In this document: in pieces, positions 6,923 through 15,273 of the stretch
Layout of the letters: every line of letters begins with the position of its first letter
Position numbering within the stretch: position 1 is the first letter of the stretch
Assembly: GCA_036734945.1 (NCBI GenBank)
Contig: DAIMXP010000003.1
Location: 1 to 64,000, forward strand
Direction of reading: 5' to 3'
Origin: UBA4733 sp036734945
GTDB taxonomy: Bacteria > Chloroflexota > UBA4733
DNA length: 64,000 bases
Notes under the pieces: model-generated
Seen by the model: the letters and a program-made list of their open reading frames with translations, nothing else
What the model was told of the DNA's origin: nothing
Databases searched by the model: none
Position numbers and translations under genes: made by a program

Positions 6923-9103
6923 ATGCGTCGGTTTCTCTGGCTTGCGGGCCTCATTCCCGCCGTCTTGGGTCTGGTTGCATGCTTGTCGTCGGCTACCTCG
7001 TTGGCGTGGCAGTATTGGCAAGGCGGAAAGCCGTCCCACCCCGTGGTGGCTGGTGAGTTGCTCCCCTATGAAAACAGCACTCTCGACGCGGCGACCGCGG
7101 CACAGATCTGTCCACAGACGCCATCCTGGACTCTCGTCACCGCCTTCCCGTTTACCTACCGGGGCCGCTGTGTTTTCATTAGCGGCCGCGTGCGGCCTGA
7201 GGATCGTACGCAACCTTTCGTGCATCTCATCCTAGTAAACGTTGTGCCGACAGAGAGCCAGGTGAATCAGGCGGTGCTGCTGGACTTGCGGACCATCAAG
7301 GATCGCGCCAAATTCTGGCAAGACATCGACGTGACTCGAACGATCAGCGCGGTAGGGACGTTACAAGGAATTCGCGACGAGTCCCCCCTGATCTGGCCAA
7401 GCGACCTGTACTCATATCCCGTTCTGTCGTCTCCTCCGCCACCAGCCTCTCCTTCACCGCCAGCTAGTGTCGTTCCAACCTCAGCTCCCACTCCGGCAAC
7501 CCGGTATCCCTCGCCTTCGCCCCAACCGCCAACATCTACTCCTTTGCCAGCTACAACTGTTGTTCGATCCCCCACGTCGGCTGCAGTGGCAACCTGCGTC
7601 GAACGAGTGAACGTGCAGCCCGCCTTCGCTCAAATTTCCGGCGGCAGGCAATACCTTTTGGTGCAAGCGCTCACGAATAATGGGGTTCCCGTCGCCGGTG
7701 CAGAGGGCACGGTTCAGGTGGACTTCGGGGGCGGGCACAAGGATATTGCTTTACGTCCGACAGGCGCGGACGGCACCACGTACGCAGTGTTTGATGTGGG
7801 AAGTATGTCAGGAGAAGTCCTGGCACGCGTGACCCTTACCTCGGGGACCGCGTGCTCGGCTATGGGAACAACGCAATTCCTGGCGGCGCGGACGGCTGCA
7901 GCGGCAGCCTCAGCCGCAATCCCAGCCTCCCCATCCGCGACAGGACGACCTGCCACGGCAACACCCTCGCCCACGACGATCCCGTTGACAGCCACGCCAA
8001 CGGCATCTCCCTCGCCACCGACGGCGACACCGTCGCCCACTCCACTGGCGTTACAAATGGTGAGCGTACCGGTTGGCAGTTCGCCGGTTGCTCTGGCGGT
8101 CGACTGGAACCCGTCGTACGCGGGAGGCAGAGGCGGTGGGTTAGCCTATGTCGTCAATGAGGGCAGCGATAGCGTATCGGTGGTGAACTGGTCGCAAGGA
8201 CGCGTGATTGCCACGATCCCCGTTGGACATCAACCGTCCGCTGTTCTCCGTGATCAAAATATCTACGTGCTGAATCACGGGAGCGACACAGTCTCGATTC
8301 TTGACCAGAACACGTGGAAGCCGATCGGGCTGCTTAAGGTCGGGCATTTGCCAGTGGCCATGCGGGAGGTCTTTGGACCAAAGCTGATTGTCGTCAACCA
8401 GGGGAGCAGTAATATCTCAAATATTGATGAGATCACACGGCAGACCCTTGCCACGATACCGCTCGGGTCCAATCCATCCAGCATAGACGGTGACGAGGAC
8501 CAGTACCTCTATGTTGCGAATACTGGCAGCGACACCGTTTCCATTCTGTCACAGGCGCTGGGGCGGGTGCTAGCGACGGTGCCGGTCGGAAAGAGCCCGA
8601 TTGCTACGTCCTCCGATTCGTATGGTAGCTATCTTCTGGTGGTTAACCGCGACAGCGATTCGGTGTCGGTCATCGACCCAACCCTTGCGCGGACTCGTCC
8701 TGCTCTGGCGGTTGAGATCACTCTACCCGTGGGCCACGCGCCGGTCGCCATCGCTGAGACGCCGCAACACGGTCTTGCTTACGTGGCGAATTCAGGCAGT
8801 AACTCTCTCACCGTCATTGACACGCAACACTTTAATATCGTTTCCACGCTTCATCTCGACCACTCGCCTGCGGCCCTGTATCCCGACGCCTCGGGGTTCC
8901 GGGTATACGTCACATACCGAGACAGCAACACCATCACTGTGATCGACACAAGTGCGATGAATAGCACCGCTACACCGCACCTATCGCAATTGGGCCCTCT
9001 CGCCGGCCATCCGGTAGCGCTAACCACTGCGGCGGACCGACTGTTTGTTGTCACAAGCAATCCTGATGCCGTCACGATGATCGATCTGAGCCGTCATTCG
9101 TAA
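6923..9103 (+). CDS. Lipoprotein with seven-blade YVTN beta-propeller
   Basis: The 726-residue protein starts with a signal sequence and a lipobox (LVAC, Cys about residue 20). Then come an uncharacterised domain to about residue 165, a Pro/Ser/Thr-rich linker, an Ig-like domain at about 218-320 containing two Cys, a second Pro/Ser/Thr linker, and at about 378-726 seven repeats of the YVTN type (for example LYVANTGSDTVSIL followed by ATVPVGKSP). Such propellers bind partners at the cell surface. The protein is presumably exported and anchored by lipid. It forms a likely operon with the upstream J-domain gene. Confidence 0.8.
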   Translation: MRRFLWLAGLIPAVLGLVACLSSATSLAWQYWQGGKPSHPVVAGELLPYENSTLDAATAAQICPQTPSWTLVTAFPFTYRGRCVFISGRVRPEDRTQPFVHLILVNVVPTESQVNQAVLLDLRTIKDRAKFWQDIDVTRTISAVGTLQGIRDESPLIWPSDLYSYPVLSSPPPPASPSPPASVVPTSAPTPATRYPSPSPQPPTSTPLPATTVVRSPTSAAVATCVERVNVQPAFAQISGGRQYLLVQALTNNGVPVAGAEGTVQVDFGGGHKDIALRPTGADGTTYAVFDVGSMSGEVLARVTLTSGTACSAMGTTQFLAARTAAAAASAAIPASPSATGRPATATPSPTTIPLTATPTASPSPPTATPSPTPLALQMVSVPVGSSPVALAVDWNPSYAGGRGGGLAYVVNEGSDSVSVVNWSQGRVIATIPVGHQPSAVLRDQNIYVLNHGSDTVSILDQNTWKPIGLLKVGHLPVAMREVFGPKLIVVNQGSSNISNIDEITRQTLATIPLGSNPSSIDGDEDQYLYVANTGSDTVSILSQALGRVLATVPVGKSPIATSSDSYGSYLLVVNRDSDSVSVIDPTLARTRPALAVEITLPVGHAPVAIAETPQHGLAYVANSGSNSLTVIDTQHFNIVSTLHLDHSPAALYPDASGFRVYVTYRDSNTITVIDTSAMNSTATPHLSQLGPLAGHPVALTTAADRLFVVTSNPDAVTMIDLSRHS

Positions 9104-9683
9104 TAGCTTCGCTCGGCCCTTGCAAGCCGTCCGATTCACATCGGTTCGAGAGCGGGCGACTCCGCCACAACTGCCGGCGCACAGTCGGACGCCACGGGCA
9201 CGCAGACGTACCTTCCCCACACCAGGATTAGAGTCTTTCCTCTGACTACCGGTGAGTACTGCATAATGGCGACGAACAACCAGGACACGTGATCGATCAA
9301 TTCCGCAATGGCGTACATGGTACATACCACTGCCCCTTCGAGAGCTGGCCCGTCCCGTATTCGCCACACCGAGGCAGTCCGGTAGTTTCGGCGGTTCATC
9401 TCCACCGGTCTCTAATGAATCCGAAACGAGGCAGTGCCTGCCTCGAAAGTCTCCCCGCCTGCTGATTACCGGTCGCTTCGCTGTGTCATGTCAAGGCCGG
9501 ACTACAATTGGCTCTGGTGCATAAAGTGGGGAGGTGGTCCGAGCCCATGTTGTCGCGGCGCGGCGCTTGCTTCGGCCCTCTGGTACAGCATACCCTATCC
9601 TTGGTGCTCCCCACTTTACGCACCAGAGCCCTTTTTACACCGGCGATGACAGTCAGCAGCCCGTCGATGGCGGCCGAACCCGA
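9104..9683. other. Intergenic region carrying a MITE-like element
   Basis: The 580 bp between two convergent genes contain the 121-bp inverted-repeat element described separately and otherwise no gene I can support. A minus-strand frame of 89 codons at 9136-9405 has no recognisable domain and no good ribosome site. The plus strand is broken by stops. Confidence 0.4.
9510..9630. mobile_element. 121-bp MITE-like element with 24-bp terminal inverted repeats
   Basis: The left end reads GGCTCTGGTGCATAAAGTGG (then GGAG) and the right end is its reverse complement with one mismatch over 24 bp. The interior has no gene. The GGCTCT terminus resembles those of ISL3-family insertion sequences, but that is only a resemblance. 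The 8 bp on each side (CTACAATT and CTTTTTAC) do not form a clean target duplication. Most likely it is a non-autonomous element that needs a transposase from elsewhere. Confidence 0.6.
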
Positions 9684-10475
9684 TTATGAATGGTCAGTTG
9701 TACTCGGCCTGGTCTCATCGAAGACCCGCTGCGGAGGCAGAACCTTGCCCTGGAGGCGGGGATCCGATTCCATGCGGTCGAAGCCAGTACACGCGAACTC
9801 ACAGAGCGAGCAGTGAACCTCAATGCCTGGGCTGAAGTCCGGGCCCAAGGCCTCAGCCAAATTCTCGGTCGACACCGGGATCCCGAGCAACCGGGCATCC
9901 GGCTGCCTCGGCCTTGAAACGATGGCCAGATGGTCCACCTCCACGATCTCGGTAATCTTCACCGTCATCCTCGTCATGTACTCGACGCTGTCCTCGTGAC
10001 GGCATGTGCGCTCGTGGCAGACGCGGCAGCAGCCCTCATCATCACGACCTCCAGTGACCGGATAGAGCCGATCGCGAAGATGAGGACACTCGGAGGCATC
10101 TTCGCCGCAGATCCTGCAGATCTGCTTTCCGACTCGGAAGCTCGGGGAGAATCCAAAGCGCTTGTGAACAATGCGCACTGGACAACGGTGCTCGTACCGC
10201 TCACCAGTCCACTCCAGGTGGCAGCCGTCAGGGAACAGCTCATGGACCCTCTTCCCCATCGCATGGAGTTCAGCATGTGTCGCATCCTCCCAGTCTGAAT
10301 CCTCGAGCCAGTTGAAGGCCGAGGTCTCCAGCGCCAGGGCTTTACGAGCGAAGACCTGGCGCTCCTCCACCGGAGCGCCTGTGTCATCCAACGCCTTGAC
10401 GAAGAGCTCTTGAGCTTCTGACCTCAGTTGCAAACCGCGCTCGCTCGGCCAAGGAAGCAACTCTTGGCTACTCAC
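9684..10475 (-). CDS. Uncharacterised Cys/His-rich protein
   Basis: About 263 residues from GTG 10475, whose GTGAGTAG overlaps the stop of the upstream gene, so the two are coupled. An ATG at 10535 is also possible. The first third is helical. The middle has two clusters of metal ligands (ICRICGEDASECPHL and CCRVCHERTCRHE), typical of zinc-binding sites, and a third CSLCEFAC near the C-terminus. I do not recognise a catalytic motif. With its partner upstream it forms a two-gene unit in a region rich in accessory genes; a role in a mobile or defence function is possible but unsupported. Confidence 0.6.
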   Translation of the reverse strand: MSSQELLPWPSERGLQLRSEAQELFVKALDDTGAPVEERQVFARKALALETSAFNWLEDSDWEDATHAELHAMGKRVHELFPDGCHLEWTGERYEHRCPVRIVHKRFGFSPSFRVGKQICRICGEDASECPHLRDRLYPVTGGRDDEGCCRVCHERTCRHEDSVEYMTRMTVKITEIVEVDHLAIVSRPRQPDARLLGIPVSTENLAEALGPDFSPGIEVHCSLCEFACTGFDRMESDPRLQGKVLPPQRVFDETRPSTTDHS

Positions 10476-11037
10476 CGACTGCGTCTGCACCTTTCTCGTT
10501 AAGTGCAGTTTCAAGCAATTCTGCCAGCTTGACACCCGTGCCGCTCATGTCCACTATCGTTGTCGAGAGTTCGCCATTCGCACTTCTACGTTGGCGCACA
10601 ATGTGGAGGTTTACGGGATGCGAGCCGAACTTGTCACCGAGAAAACGCTTAAAAAGTGCCCAGATCCCGTTGCCGATGACGCCCGTCGCGATGCCAACGA
10701 TAAGCTCCGTCGGCACGTCACCCATGTGAATCATCCACTGACGGTGGTCCGCATCGTGCAGGTATTCCGACGTGATGCTGGCGGCGCGAAGCTCCTTTAC
10801 CAGGGTACTCGCGGCGTTGCCGTAGATCCCGACGTCATTTTGCACCGACTCCGGCAAGATGACGACTGACGCGTCGGGCAAATGGGGAACCGCGTATGGC
10901 AGCCGGTCGCGACGGGTGTCGCTCAGGTCGCTTGCCACTTCGAGCCTCGTTGGACAATGCACATCACCGGAATGCAGATTATCGAATTGCTTTGATAGTC
11001 TACCCCTTGCGGTGGACGTAGCCGAGGTTGAGGACAT
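10468..11037 (-). CDS. Uncharacterised protein with a hydrophobic segment
   Basis: Up to 189 residues. A central stretch ASVVILPESVQNDVGIYG is followed by a hydrophobic segment (ELIVGIATGVIGNGIWALF) and a basic-acidic C-terminal half ending in a helix with LAELLETALNEKG. The N-terminal 50 residues are low in complexity, and the real start may lie downstream of 11037. The gene precedes and overlaps the Cys-rich gene. No family recognised. Confidence 0.5.
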   Translation of the reverse strand: MSSTSATSTARGRLSKQFDNLHSGDVHCPTRLEVASDLSDTRRDRLPYAVPHLPDASVVILPESVQNDVGIYGNAASTLVKELRAASITSEYLHDADHRQWMIHMGDVPTELIVGIATGVIGNGIWALFKRFLGDKFGSHPVNLHIVRQRRSANGELSTTIVDMSGTGVKLAELLETALNEKGADAVGE

Positions 11038-11248
11038 CGACCTTGTCTGGACGGCGACCGAGGTCCGCGAGTGGTACGAGCGAGAGAACGACGGGCCTCT
11101 CGGACTAGCGTGCCCTCCCGACCGAGTTCGTGTGGCGATCTATCTTACGGAACGACGGGCTTCGCCGCTCCCCTCCCATCCCGAAGGCCCAATGTCAACT
11201 GATACCAAAGGATTAGTCGATTTGACAACTGGTCCACCCGACGCGGGG

Positions 11249-11926
11249 TCAACCCACCCACAGCATCTGGTCGATCCCCTTGACCGACACGAGGCCCGGG
11301 GGCATCAGGGAGCAGAGATGCTCGTAAAGCAACGAGAATTGAAGCAAGTAGTTGAAGTAGGCGCGATCACCCTCGGGAGGACATGCCGCCGACTGCTGGA
11401 TCTGCCGAAGCGATTGGCGATAATCCGACCAACTGAGGAAACGCGCGACGTGGTTACTCGCGAGCGAGTCGTAGATCGGTACGATATCCGCATGGAAGTG
11501 AAGGTACTTCGAGGCGAACGACCGAGCGATTTTGGCCGGTTCCTGTGGGTCTATCTCCTTGCCCAATGCCTCCAGCGCCAGCAGTATTACCGTGTGTGCG
11601 GTCATGGTATCTGCCACGGCTGCCAGGGATAGCGTCCCATGCGAGCGGAGTTTGGCGATTGCGGGCGCTAGTTCCACTTCCGCCGCGGCAAGGACGTTTG
11701 CCACCCTTTCCAGGGCTCCTTGGCCATGTGTGCGCGATAATTGAACCTGATATACCCCGTTGATCAGAACCACTTTCGTGTAGATGTCCGCCAATGACGG
11801 CCCGGCGTGGTCTCGCACGATGCCGCGCAGCGCAGAGTCGACGTGAGCCCAACTGCGCTGGTAGTCCGCTAATGCTACTCGATATTTTACTACCATGTCG
11901 GAGTCCTGATACCGAGTACGCTTCAT
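11249..11926 (-). CDS. Uncharacterised 225-residue helical protein
   Basis: The ATG at 11926 has a GGAGG site 4 nt upstream, and the sequence becomes protein-like only from there. The product is mostly helical, with LADIYTKVVLINGVYQVQLS, ALEALGKEIDPQEPAKIARS and a well-marked FASKYLHFHADIVPIYDSLA stretch. The SKYLHFH...PIYDS pattern looks like a conserved core, and I believe it occurs in uncharacterised proteins of many bacteria, but I cannot name the family. It faces the HNH gene pair divergently across about 330 bp. Confidence 0.6.
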   Translation of the reverse strand: MKRTRYQDSDMVVKYRVALADYQRSWAHVDSALRGIVRDHAGPSLADIYTKVVLINGVYQVQLSRTHGQGALERVANVLAAAEVELAPAIAKLRSHGTLSLAAVADTMTAHTVILLALEALGKEIDPQEPAKIARSFASKYLHFHADIVPIYDSLASNHVARFLSWSDYRQSLRQIQQSAACPPEGDRAYFNYLLQFSLLYEHLCSLMPPGLVSVKGIDQMLWVG

Positions 11927-12259
11927 CGTCCTCCGCCACCGCCTCAGGTCGAGACGGTGTGATCCTGGAGACTGCCAGTGAAGCATAACGCCTGGTCGCC
12001 GAGGAGGCAACGAGTGAGAACCCGCTTGCTCAGAGTACGAATGCCAGAAGCAAACTCGACGCTTATTCTCACTCCCTTCCACTGGTGCCCTCATTCCTCT
12101 GCCGCTGGCCAGCAGCCGAAGCAGCCCCATTCGACCGGGTAAGAACGTCCCATGGTGGCTGTGGAAGAGGGCCACGTCGAACGGTGGTACACTAGCTCCT
12201 AGGGTGAAAAGCTCGCCAGAGGGAAACCAGAGGCGAGATCGTTAGGTAAGGATTTGACA
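11927..12259. promoter_or_regulatory. Divergent intergenic region
   Basis: This 333-bp gap separates two divergent units and must contain promoters for both. I saw no clear -35/-10 pair and no large palindrome. An open minus-strand frame crosses it but is not protein-like. Confidence 0.3.
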
Positions 12260-12376
12260 ATGGCTAAGGACGTGAAAGTGAGCGGTTATGCCAGGGTGAC
12301 CAAATCGGCTTCCGGTAAGACCGTGAAGGTTACGAGCGTGAGCGGCTACACACGCAAGAAGCCGAAGAAGGGATAG
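12260..12376 (+). CDS. 38-residue basic repeat protein
   Basis: A tiny ORF from ATG 12260 to TAG 12376. The protein has two copies of a short motif: VKVSGYARVTK, then VKVTSVSGYTRKK with a Lys-rich end. Small basic proteins built of such V-x-V-x-G-Y/H-x-R units often occur beside phage or mobile genes and probably bind nucleic acid, but no function is established. The HNH nuclease gene starts 4 nt after its stop, so they are translated from one transcript. It would be missed by length cut-offs. Confidence 0.6.
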   Translation: MAKDVKVSGYARVTKSASGKTVKVTSVSGYTRKKPKKG

Positions 12377-12380
12377 GGCA

Positions 12381-12734
12381 ATGGGGTACACCGCCGAACA
12401 GCGCCGAAATATCTTTGACCGTGGAGAGAGGCGTTGTCATCTATGTGGACACCGGCTCACCTTTGCTGGCCCTTGGCACGTGGAACACAGTAGGCCCTTG
12501 GTGAGGGGCGGCACCAATCACGGCAACAATCTGCGGCCAGCCTGTGCGGAATGCAACCTGAAGAAGGGAGTCGGGTCCGCGCGTGATGCCCGCGCTGCAT
12601 TTGGACACCGGCTATCCGTTCGATCTCCCAAGGGACGAAAAACGGCGGGCAATGATGTTGTTCTCGTCGGTCTCGCGCTCGGGGCGGTCGTTTGGTTCGG
12701 ACGCACCGTAGGTAAACAGAACGACCAGTCGTGA
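12381..12734 (+). CDS. HNH endonuclease
   Basis: A 117-residue protein with a compact HNH domain: zinc ligands in CHLCGHRL and PACAECN, and the catalytic core WHVEHSRPLVRGG (His-His pair) and HGNNLRPAC (Asn). After the domain come about 50 residues with a hydrophobic stretch near the C-terminus (VVLVGLALGAVVWFG), which could attach the protein to the membrane. This is unusual for HNH proteins. The gene is coupled to the 38-residue basic protein upstream; a target is not evident. Confidence 0.8.
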   Translation: MGYTAEQRRNIFDRGERRCHLCGHRLTFAGPWHVEHSRPLVRGGTNHGNNLRPACAECNLKKGVGSARDARAAFGHRLSVRSPKGRKTAGNDVVLVGLALGAVVWFGRTVGKQNDQS

Positions 12735-12780
12735 TAGCCGTTGGGGGCGGCGTCCAAACGGCCGGTCTGAAAAGGTCGTT

Positions 12781-13644
12781 GTGATGTTGACGCGCGATCA
12801 GGTCTTCCTCAACGACTACGTCCAGTTCGGCTTCATGAACCACATCGTCGGTGCTGTGGCCTTCTATAACAGTGGCCGTGAGGCGGATGCGACGGCGACC
12901 GCTGTGCGATCGCTTGCCGAGCAGATCAAAACTCAGGATGCAGAGCAAATGGTGGCTTGCCTGCGGGATGGCTCACGCGTGCAACGTGTAGCCGTTGGCA
13001 GGCTGTACGCTGAACTGGCAGCGACCCTAGAGGACTTTGGTGCTTTCTGCTTCGCGGTTCGTTGGCGAACTTCCGGTGGAATCTTCAAGCGGTATCTCCG
13101 CAGCCAGTCCAGTGATGTCGCTAACTTCTTCGACTATGCCCTGCTGCATCCAAACGCTGACCTCGGTGAGTTGTTGAATCTGCCAAGCCTGCCTTCTCTC
13201 CAAGCACAACTCGATCCGAATTTCCATATGGTGGTAGATCATGATTACGCCATGTTGAGCACAGAGGTCCAACTCGTTGCACAAGGCTACCGCAAGGTCG
13301 GTGTGATGAGCCAGGATGGGATCTTGCAAAACGGCCTCCCTTCCGACTGGCTGGACTACACGAATATCATATTGGAAATCATCGACGGGTCAGACACTAC
13401 CCCAAAGGGCGGCATTTTAGTGCAGGCCTACAACAAACTCAAACACCGCTTCACTGTTGTCGAGGATCTCGAGGCCCTCAGTAATGTGACGGCGGGTGAG
13501 CGTCACGCGATTCGTTACGCGAGATACAGTGTCAGCCCGGAACCGGTCGAACAGCTCTTGGCGAGCATCGTGAACGTAGTCCGTGGACAGATGGAGCTTG
13601 CTGCGTTGCTCGGCAAGTTGGACTCGCAGGGGATTCAACTTTGA
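12781..13644 (+). CDS. Uncharacterised helical protein
   Basis: 287 residues from GTG 12781, with an alternative ATG at 12784. The sequence is mainly helical and hydrophilic, with conserved-looking spots such as DYVQFGFMNHIVGAVAFYNS, LYAELAATLEDFGAFCFAVR and VQAYNKLKHRFTVVEDLEAL. It looks like a soluble HEPN-type or structural helical protein, but this is only an impression. It begins about 50 nt after the HNH gene and may share its transcript. Confidence 0.55.
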   Translation: MMLTRDQVFLNDYVQFGFMNHIVGAVAFYNSGREADATATAVRSLAEQIKTQDAEQMVACLRDGSRVQRVAVGRLYAELAATLEDFGAFCFAVRWRTSGGIFKRYLRSQSSDVANFFDYALLHPNADLGELLNLPSLPSLQAQLDPNFHMVVDHDYAMLSTEVQLVAQGYRKVGVMSQDGILQNGLPSDWLDYTNIILEIIDGSDTTPKGGILVQAYNKLKHRFTVVEDLEALSNVTAGERHAIRYARYSVSPEPVEQLLASIVNVVRGQMELAALLGKLDSQGIQL

Positions 13645-13824
13645 GCTTCCCGTTGCGACCATTTATGTAGGGTTCGCCGCATACCAGCGAACGGCAGTGC
13701 CCATAAAATGCCAGTTGCTTCGCGGATCCGCCTACGCGCATGCTGTTGGGACTCCGCAGCGTAATAGCGGAGAAGAGTATCCATCTACGGTGATCTCACA
13801 GTCAGCAGCCATCTGCGGCATCCG

Positions 13825-15267
13825 TCACACCGTTAGAGATAGCCACTGGCGCGTCTGCTCATCCCAAAGTCTGTCGTCCGGCGGCTTGTCCATTAGCGTT
13901 GGGAGGGCGTGACCAAGAGGGAATATGCGAGCCATATCCGTCGCCGCGGCGATCGCGTCAACCAGCCGGTGGCACTCGGCCACCAGGGCGCAGGCATAAA
14001 TGTAGGGAGCGACCATTAGTCCACCGGGCATCTGTGTCATCCCCCAGTATTCCGCTGAACCGTGGCGCTGTGCGGCGTTCCAAAGACTCTGAGCCTCACC
14101 CTTGGGAAGTGCAACAAGTGACGACACTTTCCGTTTACCGTCGTCGAAGCCGGTGGAACGGAGCGCCGCACCGTGGACGAGGTGACGGAGTGTAAAGAGT
14201 AACTTCATCACGTCGAGCGCATCGTCGCTGGCTGTATATTGAGCCAGTGCTTCGGCACCGTTCGCCTGAAGTCGCTTGCGGAACTCGGGCCAGTTGAAAG
14301 TCGCCGACCGCTCGTTTCCAGGAAGTCCGTAGGCACGATGGGCAACGCGAGCCGGGGCATCCAGAGCGCCGACTAGCAGGAGGGTCAAGTAGTCGAAGTG
14401 GTACATGGTTGCTTCTTGGGTATCTGTTGTCTGTGGCCGATAGAACTGGATGCCTACCGCGTCCCGAGCTTCGAGTGCGCGAGCACAACGCGTCAGCACG
14501 CTGCCGCCGAGATCGAGTATATCGTCGCCGCGCATATCCGCCGCGTGTACGCAAGCACTGAAGTAACGCCACATGCTCGGGAGGCAACCACGGCTGGCTG
14601 CCCAATACCAGAGCCACCGGTTGGTTCGAACCGGAGGTTGCAGCAAGTAAGTGTCCCTTGAACGCAGGAATAGGCCAATGAGTCTGGCGGTATCGGACGG
14701 CTTCCGCGGGTTTGTCTCACGGACGAAACCGCCAGCCGATGGGCGGAGCAGCCAGGGCGAACCCGTGATCAGTACATCCTGACCAGCCTGACGGTGGGCC
14801 TGGGACACGAGCACGTCTGCGAGGGCAGCCTGCGCGTGTGGATGGCTCGGGTCGTTCTGTCCCGCCAGATTCGCCGCCAACTCGGGCCACTGCGATGGGA
14901 ACCAGACGCCCGTATAGGTGATCCTGCCATCTGGATACGTCACTGTCACCGGCACATATTCGGCGGTCGGATCGAACGTTTCTATCCGCAATCGCGGCAA
15001 CGGGCCCGGCTCGGTGTCCAAGGCAACGATGTCCGGATCGTTGCACATTTCGCGAATAGCGCTCACGGCGGCATGCTCAGAGGGCGGTAAGGCCGCAAAC
15101 GACGACGTGTGAAGCGTGATCCGAAGCGGCCGCTCCCGTTCTCCCCGTTGGAATGGGCTGTGTAGCTCGCCACGGCGCGAGTCTTGCCAGGTGATGGTCT
15201 CAGTCACTTCAGCCAACCTCGTACATGTGCTCGGCCCATTGGGACACTCGCTGATGCCCCATGGCAC
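13825..15267 (-). CDS. Uncharacterised protein coupled to the restriction-methylase
   Basis: A 480-residue protein. Its ATG lies 6 nt after the stop of the MmeI-like enzyme, so both are on one transcript. The N-terminal 40 residues look random and the real start could be downstream, for example near VTETITWQDS. The rest is a mix of beta (VPVTVTYPDGRITYTGVWFP) and helical sequence with many Trp. No known domain is visible. Because it sits directly behind a restriction-modification gene, it may be an accessory to that system, but the sequence does not prove this. Confidence 0.6.
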   Translation of the reverse strand: MPWGISECPNGPSTCTRLAEVTETITWQDSRRGELHSPFQRGERERPLRITLHTSSFAALPPSEHAAVSAIREMCNDPDIVALDTEPGPLPRLRIETFDPTAEYVPVTVTYPDGRITYTGVWFPSQWPELAANLAGQNDPSHPHAQAALADVLVSQAHRQAGQDVLITGSPWLLRPSAGGFVRETNPRKPSDTARLIGLFLRSRDTYLLQPPVRTNRWLWYWAASRGCLPSMWRYFSACVHAADMRGDDILDLGGSVLTRCARALEARDAVGIQFYRPQTTDTQEATMYHFDYLTLLLVGALDAPARVAHRAYGLPGNERSATFNWPEFRKRLQANGAEALAQYTASDDALDVMKLLFTLRHLVHGAALRSTGFDDGKRKVSSLVALPKGEAQSLWNAAQRHGSAEYWGMTQMPGGLMVAPYIYACALVAECHRLVDAIAAATDMARIFPLGHALPTLMDKPPDDRLWDEQTRQWLSLTV

Positions 15268-15273
15268 GGTCCT

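Noticed and set aside
9140..9180. Possible tRNA-like TTCGA loop
   Set aside because: No acceptor, D or anticodon arms can be folded around it.
10859..11632. 257-codon plus-strand frame
   Set aside because: It overlaps two better minus-strand genes and shows no protein-like conservation pattern.
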